Shown here: piece by piece, positions 41,057-53,119 of the stretch
Numbering within the stretch: the first letter of the stretch is position 1
Layout: every line of letters starts with the position of its first letter
NCBI GenBank assembly: GCA_007115705.1
Contig: QXEO01001565.1
Location: 2,290,230-2,354,229, forward strand
Source: Dactylis glomerata
Lineage: Eukaryota; Streptophyta; Magnoliopsida; Poales; Poaceae
DNA: 64,000 bases
Direction of reading: 5' to 3'
Position numbers and translations under genes: made by a program
The notes under the pieces: generated by a model
What the model was told of the DNA's origin: nothing
The model's database searches: none
Seen by the model: the letters and a program-made list of their open reading frames with translations, nothing else

Positions 41057-44000
41057 TGTAACGCCCCAACCTTGAGAACAAGGTGGAACATCTGTGTTAA
41101 GTGCTATTCCCTGGATCAATGATAGCACCACAGAACAAAATGAAATATTCATTGCATAGTATCAAAATTACATCGCGGATCCAGATACAAGGTACTTAAA
41201 TCTTACAATTTACACAGCGGAATGACAGAGTGGCAAGGAGCCTCCATCATCATCTCGTGCCACAGGCAGACATGTTGGAATGTAAGCTCGAGATCCTAAT
41301 CCTGGTTCCTTACTCGAAGTAAAACCTGCACGTTGAATATGCAGCCCCAGAGGGGTCAGTACAATGATGTACTGGCAAATGACACATATTTGGTGGCTGT
41401 TGTGAGGAGCCTATCTACATGGATATTTGGCTAGTGGATCTCACAGGCTGCTTTGCATAAAGCCAGTTTTATTCTATAGTTCTTTCTTGAAGTAATACTT
41501 TCAAAGTTTTATATTTTCAAGGGTCGAGGTAACCCCCAATAACCACATACTAGCTAGGCATGTAGCACTGGGCGAGATTCGACAAAGTCGGAACCTCAGG
41601 CACCACCACCCCTCGGAGCGTATGGTCCTTAGTTCCTACCTAGGAGTTTCTAGACAGATTTTAAATATTCAAAAGAGGTGATGAGATTATTCTGTACATT
41701 CCATGTCTAGAGACTCAATTGTCCATAACCGAGGACACGGCTAATCGATTAGATTTAAACACCTTGCAAGGGTTGTGCACTTTCACCTTACGATTCATTT
41801 CATGCCCATACATGAATTGAAACGAGACCTTTTAGAAGGAGAGGGCAACTAACTGGCAAGATCCGCTCCCAACCTATAATTCATCTACCACCATCTTCTC
41901 GCGCCTAGTTGCACTCCCACATTCTAATCAGTCAAGACAGAGCCCATAATGTCATAAGGCTGCACTGGAAGTACGCTAAGCATGGAAGACATAGCCATCT
42001 CTTTGTTCCTGGGTGGCCATCCACAAGTGTACGCCCAGGCAGCAACTACACGTAGTGTAGCCCCAGGTCGCCACTCAACACCACCTCCATCAACATACCA
42101 ATCCACCCAGGTGTTTCATTTTAGTTGAAGTTATTAACTTTTCACAAAACACTTTTCAAGTGATCTTAGCATGGCATCAAAGTTAACAAAGTAATTAGCA
42201 TCCTATCAAGTGGGGTTTGAGGGATAGCTACACACTACTAGGATCTAAGCATTTGATAAAACAGTTGAGTAAAACACCTATCATGCATACTACAAGAGGT
42301 GAATTTACTAATGCATAAGTAAAATGGGTAGGGAACATGTGTGTCACTTGCCTTTCTGAAGATCACGACGTTCCGCTTCTCTCAACTAAGCACGCAGCTC
42401 TTCGCACAACTATAGCACAAGAAATAGCATAACATAAACACACCATACAAACTCAATCAAACAAATCAAACAATTAAAAGGGGTTGGTTCAACGATTTAG
42501 TTTGTAATGAGATGTTATGATAAGAGGGATGTGGTATAGGTTCATGATTTGTGAGATATGAATCGAAGAGTTTAGTTGGGAGAGATCGGTAAGATTTGAG
42601 AGATAAATTGGGACTAGGCATTATATAATGGATGAGGTCTTTATGCTTTATCAAGCATGAGAGAGTTTCAGAATAGCTCATGTGGAAAAATAATTCACAT
42701 GGGTGTGGGATTGTGCAACTAAAATACTATTTGAATAAGTGTAACAACATTTATTCTTTGAATAGTATAAATCACACTTAGGCACTAGGCTAGGTTTTAA
42801 GAGTGCTTGGACTACTCAATTTGCACTTTCGCAAGTTGAATAGTTTAACACATGTGAACAAAACTAGGTAGGCTTTGGATTGGGTATGAGTGATTGATAT
42901 TTGAGGACATGGCTCAATGGTTTATCGGTCAACTTGGTGTATAACACACACTACGGTATGGGTTATAATATTACCATATTAACCAATATAGGATTTAGGT
43001 TTATGATGAATTCATATTCTACTCAAGTAGCACGATTGCAATTTGAGTATACACATGAATTAGACAAAATATGTGAATAGGTTTACGTGAGTTTAGGACG
43101 ATGCAACATAACACTACTAGATAAAGTGTGATGGCACTTTATCAAAATAGTACATGTTACATAAAGGCTTGGGTAAGGGTTTGTGATATGTTGATTTACT
43201 CAATTAACTCATTTGTTAATTGAATAATCCTACACATGAAATCAAGATCTAATGGACAAGGGATCGAGTATGGGTAGATCACATTTGAGTTTATGGCTTA
43301 AGGTTTCTATTGGGTACAAGGAATATTGGATAGGTGCTAAAATATTGATTAGATCAACACCGCAAGGATAGTAAGAATAGTAACTATGATTGAGATGTAT
43401 CACACTTTACTCAAGCAACACAATTGTAACTTGAATAGGTGTGACCTAGATAAGATAGGTCTAAGTAGATGTGATCTTGGTCAAGATGTTGTTCAGACAA
43501 CAATGATGTCTAGGGATGATCATAGGGTTCACCAGGTAGAAAAGAATAATCTTAAAGAAGTAGTTTTGATCCTATAGTAGAATTTACTCAGATCCTCATA
43601 TTAGAATTGAGTAATTGTGAACTGGCTCTAGAAAATATGGGAGTGATGCTACTGGACAGCTTGCAGTAAAACAAGGCTATTGCAATTGGATTTATTCTAA
43701 ATAAATTTTAGAATTCAAGATATGGCCAAAATAGTGATTTAAGAAGATTTGAATGCACAAAGTGTATGCACGTATCAAATCTGGATTTTCTTGATCCCAG
43801 GGTGTTCTACAGATCAAGGGCTTTCCAAAGACTACAAAATTGTAATTTTTGGATACTTGGTTCAATAGATATGAATTAAACAAACAAAAGAAGGTTCAAA
43901 CCCAATTTGAAATTAGTTTCAAATTGGACCCATAAAATATAAGATTTTATGGTACCGCTGGATTCTACAGGTTTCAAGGTTTTCAACGGTATCCCATTTG

Positions 44001-45530
44001 CTATTTTTGGACTTATGGATCGAAAGATATGATTTTTCAAAATTTCAGCTAAATTCTGATTTCAAATTCTAATTCGAGTTTCTGTTTTAACAGAGGGCTG
44101 CCACGTGGTCTAATCTGATTGGCCCGTACCGGTTCGGGAGGATTAGCATTCTGGGGCGTTGGATCTTATGGGATCTGGATGGGTCAGATCGTCCAGTACC
44201 CTTTCGAATAAGTGGTTAGTTCGGGCCGATCGATCAAGATCTGACGGTTCACAGAGAGAGGAGGGAGAGCTCACAGTGAGGCTAGGGTTTCCGGCGGGTT
44301 TCGCCGGCGAGGCGTGCAGAGGTCGAACTCCGGCGATGCTCCGGTGAGTTCTGGACGGCGGTGATGTCACGACGATGATCAGGGAGACACGGCGGGCTCG
44401 AAAACTTGGTCGACGTTGTCGATTGCGTCCTGACGTGGGCGAATGGTGCGGCTGGAGGTGATGCGGGCGGCAGGAGCTTCGGCTTGAAGAAGAGGAGCTC
44501 GATTTGCTGCGAGATAAATCAAACGAAAAACGTCAGAGGGGGCGCCGGAGGTAGGGGGAGGAGATAGGGTAGAGGAGGAGACGCGGGGTTCACCGATGGC
44601 GTCGGATTTGAGCAGGAATGGCCGCTGGCACCTGCGGCCTCCGATGAGAGATTTTGCTAGCCTGGCGGCGCAATCGGCAACAGAGAGAAGGGGAAAGGGA
44701 GAGGGAGTCGAGGGCTACTTATAGGCCAGGGATTGATGGTCATTACTCGCGAGAAATTAGTGGGGGAGTTACTCCGGCGAGCTCCGTTTCCAGAGAGAAG
44801 AGAGGAAAAGGTGGAGGTGATGATGCTGACATGCGGGTCCCACCTGTCAGCGAGATGGAAAGGGGAGAGGGATACCGGTTCGGGATTGGGCTAGGTGGGC
44901 TGCGGGCTGCTTCTCCTTCTGGGCCGAAACGTTTCCCCGGGGGCCCTTTTCTATTTTTATTTTCTTTCTTCTTTTCCTTTTTGTTTTTTTTCTTATTTCT
45001 TTCTTAGGTCTTGCATAAAGCATCCAAACAAGGTCAAATCAATTTCTAAAATTTTGTAGAATCCACAGAAAGGTTTTAAACCAACATCAAACATGTTTTC
45101 AAAATCAAAACAAGGTTTTTAATAAAAGATCTCAATTAAGCCTAAGGCTTTGCTTGCATAAAATAATAGAAATAGAGTTGGAACTCAATTCTTCCTAAAG
45201 TAATAAAATAATAAAATAGTAGTTTATAAAATAATAGTTGAAAACCACACTCAAACATAGTTTTGAAATACCAACTTTATAATACTTTTGAAAATCAAAT
45301 CCATGTAAGTTAGCTTGCATAAGTTTGAGTAAAAGAAAGGAAAATAGTATTTGGATACTTGATCTTTCTCAAAGAAGTCCTTCAAGAGAATAATAGAAGG
45401 TTTAATATATTTTCTAATAAAGCTTTCAAATAGACTCAAAAGTTTTAAATTCCTGTGAAAATTCAATCATCTCAAGCAAAATAAAAACAAAAATTTTCCC
45501 CCAAAATTTGATAAATCTTGGGTCGTTACA
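41057..45530 (-). repeat. Tek-B 5' LTR
   Basis: Same ends as 32672-37144. Differences that I saw include GTGGGATTG for GTGGTATTG (about 42706), TTACGTGAG for TTACATGAG, CTTTATCAA for CTTTCTCAA, GGATGGGTC for GGACGGGTC, CGGTGATGT for CGGCGATGT, two near 44660 and one extra T near 44990. Confidence 0.93.
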
Positions 45531-48500
45531 TCCTTCCATGAAGATTTGATGCAAGACCTCCCATACTAAGATAAACAAGCTACGGATTGAGCCCCTTCCC
45601 ATATAGGGGTAATATGGTTGTACGGTAAAATTGGCTCCCATGGTACATCACTCGTTGTCATTGAGAAGATATTTCATAGTTCTTAGTCAAGATTGATTTT
45701 CTTTCATAAAGCCATTATGTAGGAGAGAACTCCATTTCAAGTTCAAGTCACCACTTTTCAAATGGGGTTCCTCCAGAGATAGCATCAACTTTTATTAGCG
45801 ACTAAGCAACTACATTGAGTGATAGTACTACTAGCTAGGGTTGGATAAACTCAGCTTGACGCTCTTGATAATCAAGACATCAATCTACTTCTATCATTCT
45901 ACTCTAGCAATTCAATCATGCAATTTACTTAAAACAAGTAGAATGCAATATTAAAACTAGGTAGTGGGAGTATGAATCAAAAGATGGCTTGCCTGGCTTG
46001 GCAAAGTCAAAATAGTCTTCATCTTCATCTTGGGTTGATTGATCTCCATCTCCATTTCTTGGTGGACTTCGGGATCCATTCTCTTTACTCTCGTTGTCGT
46101 CTAATCGTAGGAAAGTAAATAAGCATACAATCACCACACAATTCACAAACAACACATACTCACTATAAGGATACTTGGGTAAGAGAAATGATCTAGGAAG
46201 TCTATGGAGAGTGGTTTCGAAGATGATTGAGCTCCGATGGATGAGATTATTGAGTTGTTGTATCTAAGTAGGGTTTATTTGTTTTGGATTATGAAAATAT
46301 CTCCTGCAAGTCCTTATTGACCAAAGTTCATATACTACTAGTATATATTCAAGATTATGGTTCAACTAAAGAGGTTTCATAGGATTTGGAGTATGTTTCT
46401 TTTATTGAAGCCATTTCTAGTTTGCAAAAATTTAGTGATCAAGTTTGAATCTTACAAGTAGAGTCTATAGATCCTAGTTGAATGGGATCAAAGGTTATAG
46501 ATCAATATTTAGAAATGTGGTTGATTCGAATTGGTTTCATATCATTTCCATATTTTGAGATTGGTGTGCAAGTTTGAGTTTTTAATTACTACTATGTAGT
46601 ATTTAATTTTCCAAATACTTCCTACAAGCTCACATGGACTAAGATCAATACCTACAGATGGTATTTGGAAAATGTGGTTTAACCATAGAGGTTCCAAAAA
46701 AATTTCGATTATAGAATTGAGTTTAATAAAATCCTATATGGCAAATGCCTATTTAACGATATAGGAAAGGTAGCATTTAGTAAAAAGGTTAAAATTTGAA
46801 CTATAATTAAAACAACAGATAGATAATGTCATGTGATAGTTTTGAGAGTTGGTTTCATACTATTTTGAATTTTATTTGATTTGATATGATGTTTCTAGGG
46901 TTGCAAAGGGGCTGATTTGTTATTTTTACTATATAAAAAATATAAATCTGAATGGGTTCAGACCACTTTCATAGGCTAGATAAGTTTCAGAGCTTTCCAG
47001 GGAAATTGGGTTTGCTAAAATTGGATTTCTAGATCTTTGGGAATTCTCATTTTAACTTGCAGTAATTAAACAAATAACAAATTGGTTCTCTAGAAAAAAA
47101 AAATCTAAACGGGGAGGAATTCCAACGGGCCAGGCGAACCAGTCGGACCGGCCCATTAGTGTGTCCCGGGTGCGCAGGGAGAAAAAAAAAAGATCGGCCG
47201 GCCTGCCAAGGGGGCCCACCGGTTAGACTAAATCGAATCGGTACGTAGCCTGCTTCCACGCGCTCACAGTAACGATGCTCACCGGCGGCTGCTGGGAAGA
47301 GGGCGGCGCTGGGGCGCGGCGTAGAGGAAGAAGAGGGCGGTGATGATGTAGCAGAAAAGGTTGCACGTCTCCTCCTCCTCCGCCTGGTACAAGCAGCAGC
47401 CCGGGAGGTGGCCGGGAACGCCGGGAAGAAGAGGTGGCCTGCGGGGACGGCGTCGCCGGCGAGCTCGAACGGCGAAGAGGGAGACTAGGAGAGGATGTCT
47501 TGGAGGTTCGTGGGAGTGGGGAGAGTTCCCTGGTGAGATCCCAGGTGCCTTTTATAGGCCGAAGTGGTCGGGCAAGGAGGTGTCTAGAGGCGAGGTCCGA
47601 CAGACGTGCGTGCTTGCTCCGGCGCGAGCGGCGACTTTCGGCGCGTGTTGGCGTGCACGGCAGGGTTCTGTGGTGATGTGGGGCATGCTGGCTTGGCCCG
47701 AAGACTGCAGAAACAGCAGGGAGCGGTGGTGCCTGGGGGACATGGTCGGGGACAAGTATCGGTGGCTGCCTCACCGTGTCTCACGCCTGCGATGGAAGGG
47801 GGACAGAGAGGGATGGTGAGGGAGTGGCTAGGTACTGCAGATGACCATAGGCAACAGGGATTGGGGCAGAGGCCGCTGTAGATCAGCAGTGGCAACAAGT
47901 GGCTCAGATGCCCACCAGGTGTTTGATGAAAAGTCCGCAAGAAGTCAAAGTTTGAATTTTCGAAATTTTCAATTTGGGTTGGTCAAGATATTGGATAAGG
48001 GTTCCAGGGATATTTTTGTTTCGAAGAAATAACAAGTTTTGCAAAAATTTATATTTCAAACTTGGGTATTGTTGCTGTTTCAGATTCAAACTTTAGCTCA
48101 AGTTTGAGTGATGCTCCAGTTTGAATTTTTGGTGGATCTTTGTTGGTTGAGTTAGTCCATAACTTGGTTAAGCTCAACTAACAGGCCAAACATGAAGGTG
48201 ATTCACAGATTTCTTAATATAAGTGTCCAAAGTAGGGTAGTGGTTAACTTTTTCTAGATCATCTTTTCTTCTCTTTTTCTTTATTTCTCTTGCTTCTGGT
48301 TCTTTTGATCTTTGTGGTTCTTCTCTAATGCTTCTATTGGTTAAGTTTGAATTAACTAAACATTGCCCAACAAATTAAAACCCACATGAAATCATAAAAG
48401 ACCTATATTGAAATTCCATGCATACATGCAATATGGAGTGCAAAAGTTTTAATGTTGGTCCAAAGGTGTTGGTTTTCTTGTAGATGACATGGAGTTGGGA

Positions 48501-48920
48501 AATGACCTCTTATTTAAATTCAAACTTTGGTAGAATATTAAATAGAGTTCCAAGTTGATTTTTGTTTCACGCTTTATTGTATTTGATTCTTTTCTATTTG
48601 TTTGTGATTGCTTGACTAAATTTTGGTTTGGCCATTGACCCAAATGGGTTTAGCATGTAACCATGCACAAAATTTAATAGTTAGAAAACTATTTCATTTT
48701 AACAAAAATCTTTATTTAAAAATTTGAGCTCAAAGGATTTGTTTTAAAACCCTTCTCATACTCTTTTTATTTGAAGCATGGGAGCAAATGCTCAAACTCA
48801 GAAGTTCCGAAAAGGCAAGAAATTAATCTTGTATTTAAAATAAAAGTTTTTGTTGGCTCCAAAATTTGGTATTTTAATAAATCCATTTATTTCTATTTCC
48901 CAAAAATTTGGGTTGTTACA
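45531..48920 (-). repeat. Tek-A 5' LTR, right fragment
   Basis: Begins with the right TCCTT duplication and continues the LTR interrupted at 32671, matching 26983-30367. TATA (minus TATAAAAG) at 47549-47556. Ends GTTGTTACA at 48920, followed by CCCTG. Confidence 0.92.
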
Positions 48921-48925
48921 CCCTG

Positions 48926-49440
48926 CAAACACGATCTTTGGCAAAAGAAACATTCTCTTTTAGTCCGAGTATGTGGCCACCCTTGTGAAGGCTTTGCAAA
49001 GTTCTCATATTGACATGGGATAAACGGCGATGCCAAAGCCAACCCACATCGGCCTTTCCAAATAAACACATTGCACTTGTAGTGGTTTTCCCCGAAAAGT
49101 CCACCACATACAAGTTATTTTCAATGTGTCCAACGAAAGCGACCTTTAGAGACTTGCTCCACAAGAGTACCACAATGTCATTATCAATGAAGACGGCAAA
49201 GCCCATCTTACCAAGTGCACGAACTGAAAGTAAATTGTAACCAAGGGTCTCAACAAGCATGACGTCCACAAGGGAAATATCCGGTGCGACCACCACCTTG
49301 CCAAGACCCAATACCTCGGATTGTGACATGTCTCCATAAGTGACGGTTATATGATTGTCATTAGGCCTCATCTCTGTCATAATCTCCTTGCTTCCGGTCA
49401 TATGACTTGTGCATCCACTATCAAGCACCCATTTTGATCC
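48926..49440 (-). pseudogene. Sire-1 protease and integrase zinc finger
   Basis: The frame 49428-48916 encodes the copia protease with LDSGCTSHMTGSK (active-site Asp-Ser-Gly) at its start, followed by the GAG-pre-integrase region with LWHRRLSHVNMRTL and the first cysteine of the HHCC zinc finger (KDRVC). The zinc finger is cut right after that by Tek-A at 48920/48921; the second cysteine is at about 26066 on the other side. Upstream an in-frame TAG at about 49453 and a change of frame separate it from gag. Protease matures the polyprotein; the zinc finger helps integrase fold. Neither can be made as a whole from this copy. Confidence 0.85.
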
Positions 49441-49465
49441 ACCGGAAGCATAGTCCTACAAGAGA

Positions 49466-51937
49466 TCATTGCTTGGTTTTAGGTCCCCATTTTTCAATGG
49501 GTCCTCTTTTGTTAGCAACAAGGGTCTTTGGAACCCAAATAGACCAAGCAATATAACCATCATTTGGACCAACATATTTTGCATAAACATCACCATAATA
49601 ATCACGAAATAAAACATAGTGAGGGTTAGCAATTCCCGCATGATCATCATGAGTGGCTTTGCCACCCACAATAGGATCCTTCTTTGCTTGAGCGGTCTTG
49701 GCCTTCTTTTTCTTGTTGTTCTTCTTCTTCTTCTTTGAGACATAGCCAATCCCCGTTTTATCACCAAATGCCTTTTGCTTACTCAAAAGGTCATTCAAGT
49801 TTTTCTCACCAATGGGAATGGAGGATTTGGCAAGCTCATCTTTCAACCTAGCATTTTCTTCAATAACATTTGCATGATCACAAGTAGAAGTAGAAGAACT
49901 AGGCACATTATTCTTAGTCAATTGAATTTGAAGTTGTTCATGTGACTTGGTAAGAATAGAGTGTTCACTTTTCAAGGCCTTGTGAGCCTTGTCAAGATCT
50001 TCTAAATCCTTAACAAGTATATCATGACCAACCCCAAATTCAACCTTTTCCTTTTTAAGCATTTTTACTTTAGCACGCGCATGATCTCGCTCTTTAATGA
50101 GTTTGGAAACAACTTCATTATTAGATTCCTCAATGGAATCGAGCTTCTCTTCAAGAGTTGCTCGTTCCTCTTGCTCTTCTTCAAGAGACTCGGTTAGTGA
50201 GGCAATATCTTGAGCATATTCTCTTTCAAGCCTCATTTGTTCATCTAGTTTTTCAAGAGTTTTACCATATTGGCTCAATAGACGTTCAAAGTGAATCTTA
50301 TGAACGCCATCTACTCTAGACACATAATCATCAAAAGCAATAATTTCTTCCTTTACTCTAAGACTAGCAAGATCATTCAAGGAAGCATCATTTGTCTTAG
50401 AGGAAGAGAAAGATGTGGGTGATACCTCGGAAGACTTGGCCATAAGGCATTTGACGTTCTTGAGAAGAGAGTCCTCATTGGGGGATTCAAAGAGTGATGT
50501 GGAGGAAGTGGAGGTGGTTGCCATGGCGGCCATCTCACTAGTTGTGGTTTCTTCTTCATCACTCTCACTTGCGGAGTACTCTTCTTGAGTCAAGAACACA
50601 AATTTTGGTTGCTTCCTCTTTGGTCCACCCTTCTTCACAAAAGGCTTCTTGGATGGTGACTTGGTCTTGTTCTTGAAGATGAGCTTTCCACCATGGTCTT
50701 CTCTCTTCTCATAAGGGCACTCGGCAATGAAGTGAAATCTATCATTGCAATTGTAGCAAGTCCTCACCCTTTGACCATTGTTGTCATTCCTTTGATAGCC
50801 ACTTGACTTGCTTCTTCTTTGATTGTCTTCTTTGGCCTTGTGTGGATCAACCCAAAAGGTTTTTCCATAGAAGGCCATGTGCTCATTGTACTCATGCCTT
50901 ATGTCCTCGGGACACATCTCTAGCCTTGCTTCAATACTTGCTTGAAGAGGAACCTCTTTCTCAACCACACTTGCTTTCAATGCAAGATTGGAGCTTCTTT
51001 GCATCCCTATGGCACGGGCACGAGCATCTTCCGCATTTTGTGCGGAAACCTTGTAGGCTTGAATTTCTTGCATCACTTGATTGGAGGTCATCTCATTGAA
51101 GTTGTGCTTTCCTTGAACACTCTTTATATCCGCAGGCTCATATGGAGTGAGAGCAAGAATGTACTTCATCTTGATCCACTCATCATCAATATGGTGAGCA
51201 CCGAGGTTCTTGAAAGTGGTAGCAATGGTCTTGAGTCTTCTATACATTTCTTGATGATCCTCACCATCCATCATGAAGAAACCCTCCGCTTGATTTGAGA
51301 AGGCAATATATCTTGTTTTCTTCATGCTCTCATTGCCAACAAAGACGTCGGAGAGAGCTTGCCAAGCTTCCTTGGCGGTGAAGAAGTGTTGGATGTGAGG
51401 CAAGTCCTTGGATCCCACGGCGACTTGAATCATGTGAAGAGCGGTAGCATTGAGTTGGCTATCGACCGTCTCTCTTCTTGTCATGTTGTGGGGATCCACG
51501 GCCTTGAATCCTTCCTCAACGATCCTCCAAAGCTCGATGCAAGAACTGCGCATATGAGAGATCATTTGATATTGCCATTGACCAAAGTTTAATGCATCAA
51601 GCTTAGGTGGATCTCCTCTATTGTTAATATGAGGATGAGGGACCGGCGGGTCGGGTGAATACCAATGAGGGAATTCACCTTTCCCGTCGTCCTTGGTGGA
51701 AGACTTAGCATCGCCATTTTTATCGGTGCCCTCCACATCAATTACCACATTCTCCACTTGTGGAGTAGCGGGTTTTTCCGGAGGTGGAGGAGCATTAGTA
51801 GTTTTAGCTTGCAAGAGTTGCGCTATCATTTCACGCAACTCATTTACTTGAGTTGTCATGGAGACCATGGATGATTCCAAAGATTTGAACTCACCCATGG
51901 AAACTTGACCCGAGCCCTCACTCGGAGAGGTGTCCAT
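49466..51937 (-). CDS. Sire-1 gag
   Basis: Open frame of 823 aa starting at 51937 (MDTSPSEGSGQVSMGEF), about 50 bp from the LTR. N-terminal proline-rich region (PPPPEKPATPQ), then the copia gag core (KLDALNFGQWQYQMISHM, LWRIVEEGF, AWQALSDVFVGN, RYIAFSNQAEGFFMM, MYRRLKTIATTFKNLG) and NEMTSNQVMQEIQAY. One CCHC knuckle, CYNCNDRFHFIAEC, is at about residues 392-405. A long coiled coil covers about residues 540-690 (RLEREYAQDIASLTESLEEE). A lysine-rich tract (KKKKKNNKKKKAK) near 745 precedes the C-terminus GPKTKQ. The large C-terminal extension with coiled coil is a Sirevirus feature. Gag makes the particle. The frame then ends and the protease lies in another frame, which may be a lesion because an additional stop occurs there. 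Confidence 0.85.
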   Translation of the reverse strand: MDTSPSEGSGQVSMGEFKSLESSMVSMTTQVNELREMIAQLLQAKTTNAPPPPEKPATPQVENVVIDVEGTDKNGDAKSSTKDDGKGEFPHWYSPDPPVPHPHINNRGDPPKLDALNFGQWQYQMISHMRSSCIELWRIVEEGFKAVDPHNMTRRETVDSQLNATALHMIQVAVGSKDLPHIQHFFTAKEAWQALSDVFVGNESMKKTRYIAFSNQAEGFFMMDGEDHQEMYRRLKTIATTFKNLGAHHIDDEWIKMKYILALTPYEPADIKSVQGKHNFNEMTSNQVMQEIQAYKVSAQNAEDARARAIGMQRSSNLALKASVVEKEVPLQASIEARLEMCPEDIRHEYNEHMAFYGKTFWVDPHKAKEDNQRRSKSSGYQRNDNNGQRVRTCYNCNDRFHFIAECPYEKREDHGGKLIFKNKTKSPSKKPFVKKGGPKRKQPKFVFLTQEEYSASESDEEETTTSEMAAMATTSTSSTSLFESPNEDSLLKNVKCLMAKSSEVSPTSFSSSKTNDASLNDLASLRVKEEIIAFDDYVSRVDGVHKIHFERLLSQYGKTLEKLDEQMRLEREYAQDIASLTESLEEEQEERATLEEKLDSIEESNNEVVSKLIKERDHARAKVKMLKKEKVEFGVGHDILVKDLEDLDKAHKALKSEHSILTKSHEQLQIQLTKNNVPSSSTSTCDHANVIEENARLKDELAKSSIPIGEKNLNDLLSKQKAFGDKTGIGYVSKKKKKNNKKKKAKTAQAKKDPIVGGKATHDDHAGIANPHYVLFRDYYGDVYAKYVGPNDGYIAWSIWVPKTLVANKRGPIEKWGPKTKQ

Positions 51938-51967
51938 ACTCTTAGGCGGTTAAGCCCGAATAAAGAG

Positions 51968-51985
51968 CCGAGGCTCTGATACCAA
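51968..51985 (-). other. Sire-1 primer-binding site
   Basis: Plus strand GAGGCTCTGATACCAA, complementary-type to initiator tRNA-Met, one base from the LTR start at 51987. Confidence 0.88.
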
Positions 51986-51986
51986 T

Positions 51987-53119
51987 TGAACGGGATCGTA
52001 TGGGCACCTAGAGGGGGGGGGGGTGAATAGGTGCTACTCAAATTTTAGTTCTTTTTCAATTTAGGCTTGACACAAAGGTAAATTCTCTAGATATGCAACT
52101 AAGGTGAATATACCTATATGTCAACAAGCAAGCTAAGCAAGATACAAGTAATAAAGGCAATAAAGGATAGAGGTAACCGAGAGTGGAGCACACGGAGACA
52201 CGGATGTAATTCCCGTAGTTCCTTCCTTTTTAGGGGAAGTACGTCTACGTTGGAGGGGTGTGGTTGCCACAAAGGCCTAACCAACGCCACAAAGGCTCAC
52301 CCTATTCTCCGGTGCAAGCTTCCGCCACAAAGGCCTAGCTCACTTTCCACTAAGGGATTCCTCAAGGCGGAACCGGCCTTTACACAACTTGGGGCACAAC
52401 TCCACAACTGAATTGGAGGCTCCCAAGCACCACAAAGATCTCAATCAACAAGTATCAAGATATCAATCACACAAACAAGGTCAAGGGACACAAGGGAACC
52501 CAAGACCAAGGGGCCCTCTATCAAATGAGAGGGGAAATCAAATCGCTTCGGTGAGGATGTAGATCAAGGCCTTCTCCTTCGATTCTCCAAAGATCAAGAG
52601 CTTTGGTGGGTTGAGGGAGGAGATCTTGCGAATTTGGTGGCTCCAAAATGGTGTTCTTCCTATCCAGCTCGAGCAGCTTGAGGTGGAAGAAGGGGAGGGG
52701 TATTTATACCCCCTCCCAAAATGTAGCCGTTGCTGTCTTGGAGGGGCGGATTATCCGGCCAAAGTTGGGCCGGATTATCCGGCTGGCCGGAATATCCGGC
52801 CCCTGGCCGGATTATCCGCCCCCCATACTGGGTGACGCCGCGTCTGGTCCTTAGCCGAATTTGGGGTCGTCTCCGGGGGGGCGGATTATCCGGCCCCTGG
52901 CCGGAATATCCGGCCCCCTATACTGGGTGACGCCGCGCCAGGTCCTTAGCCGTTTTTCGGCCACTCCCCGAGGGGGCGGATTATCCGGCCACCCCTGGCC
53001 GGATAATCCGGCCTGGCATTTCTTCCTCTGTTGAATCTGCACAGCTTAGCACACACTCAATATCCATAATGTTGTTATCTAACACACAAAATCTGAGGGA
53101 AACAAAGTTTGCACTTTCA
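51987..53119 (-). repeat. Sire-1 5' LTR
   Basis: Matches 18817-19947: TGAACGGGATCG to CACTTTCA. Differences seen are an eleventh G in the G run, TAGGCTTGAC for TAGGATTGAC and one extra C near 52824. TATA (minus GGTATAAATA) at 52701-52710; inverted-repeat array at 52746-53011. Followed by TCAAT at 53120-53124. Confidence 0.94.
52746..53011 (-). promoter_or_regulatory. inverted-repeat array in Sire-1 5' LTR U3
   Basis: Eight CCGGA-WWW-TCCGG-type repeats; the nearest is about 36 bp upstream of the TATA box in minus reading. This is the transcriptionally relevant LTR. Confidence 0.75.

Larger units (their letters stand above)
32672..45530 (-). mobile_element. Tek-B: gag-type non-autonomous LTR retrotransposon
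   Basis: Complete element with TCCTT target duplications at 32667-32671 and 45531-45535. LTRs are 4473 and 4474 bp and nearly identical (about eight differences seen), the third level of nesting and the youngest event here. The 3.9-kb interior has PBS, a coiled-coil ORF, a multi-zinc-knuckle ORF pair and a third ORF behind a TATA box, but no protease, RT, RNase H or integrase. PPT flank and PBS resemble Tekay/Del elements, so it may use enzymes of such a relative; this is inference. Confidence 0.92.
26076..48920 (-). mobile_element. Tek-A: non-coding LTR element with giant LTRs, Tekay/Del-like signals
   Basis: Element inserted in Sire-1 integrase with CCCTG target duplications at 26071-26075 and 48921-48925. 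Its LTRs are 4292 bp each (26076-30367; 31765-48920 after removing Tek-B). The interior is only about 1.4 kb and holds no ORF, so it is a LARD-like non-autonomous element. The PPT flank (CTTAAAAAGAATCTCG) and the initiator-tRNA-Met-type PBS match the chromovirus Tekay/Del pattern and are shared with Tek-B. I spotted at least a dozen differences between the LTRs, so it is young but older than Tek-B, which sits inside it. Confidence 0.9.
18817..53119 (-). mobile_element. Sire-1: Sirevirus-like Ty1/copia retrotransposon
   Basis: Element with TCAAT target duplications (18812-18816, 53120-53124), LTRs of 1131 and 1133 bp, an initiator-tRNA-Met-type PBS next to the right LTR and PPTs next to the left LTR. 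Minus-strand order is gag, protease, integrase, RT-RNase H, third ORF, the order of copia with the added ORF of Sireviruses. The LTRs differ at only three places that I can see (one substitution, two single-base homopolymer changes), so insertion was recent. The interior is nevertheless damaged: a frame change and stop at gag-protease, a frameshift and a stop between integrase and RT, and Tek-A inserted in the integrase zinc finger. About 11.5 kb without Tek-A. Confidence 0.93.
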
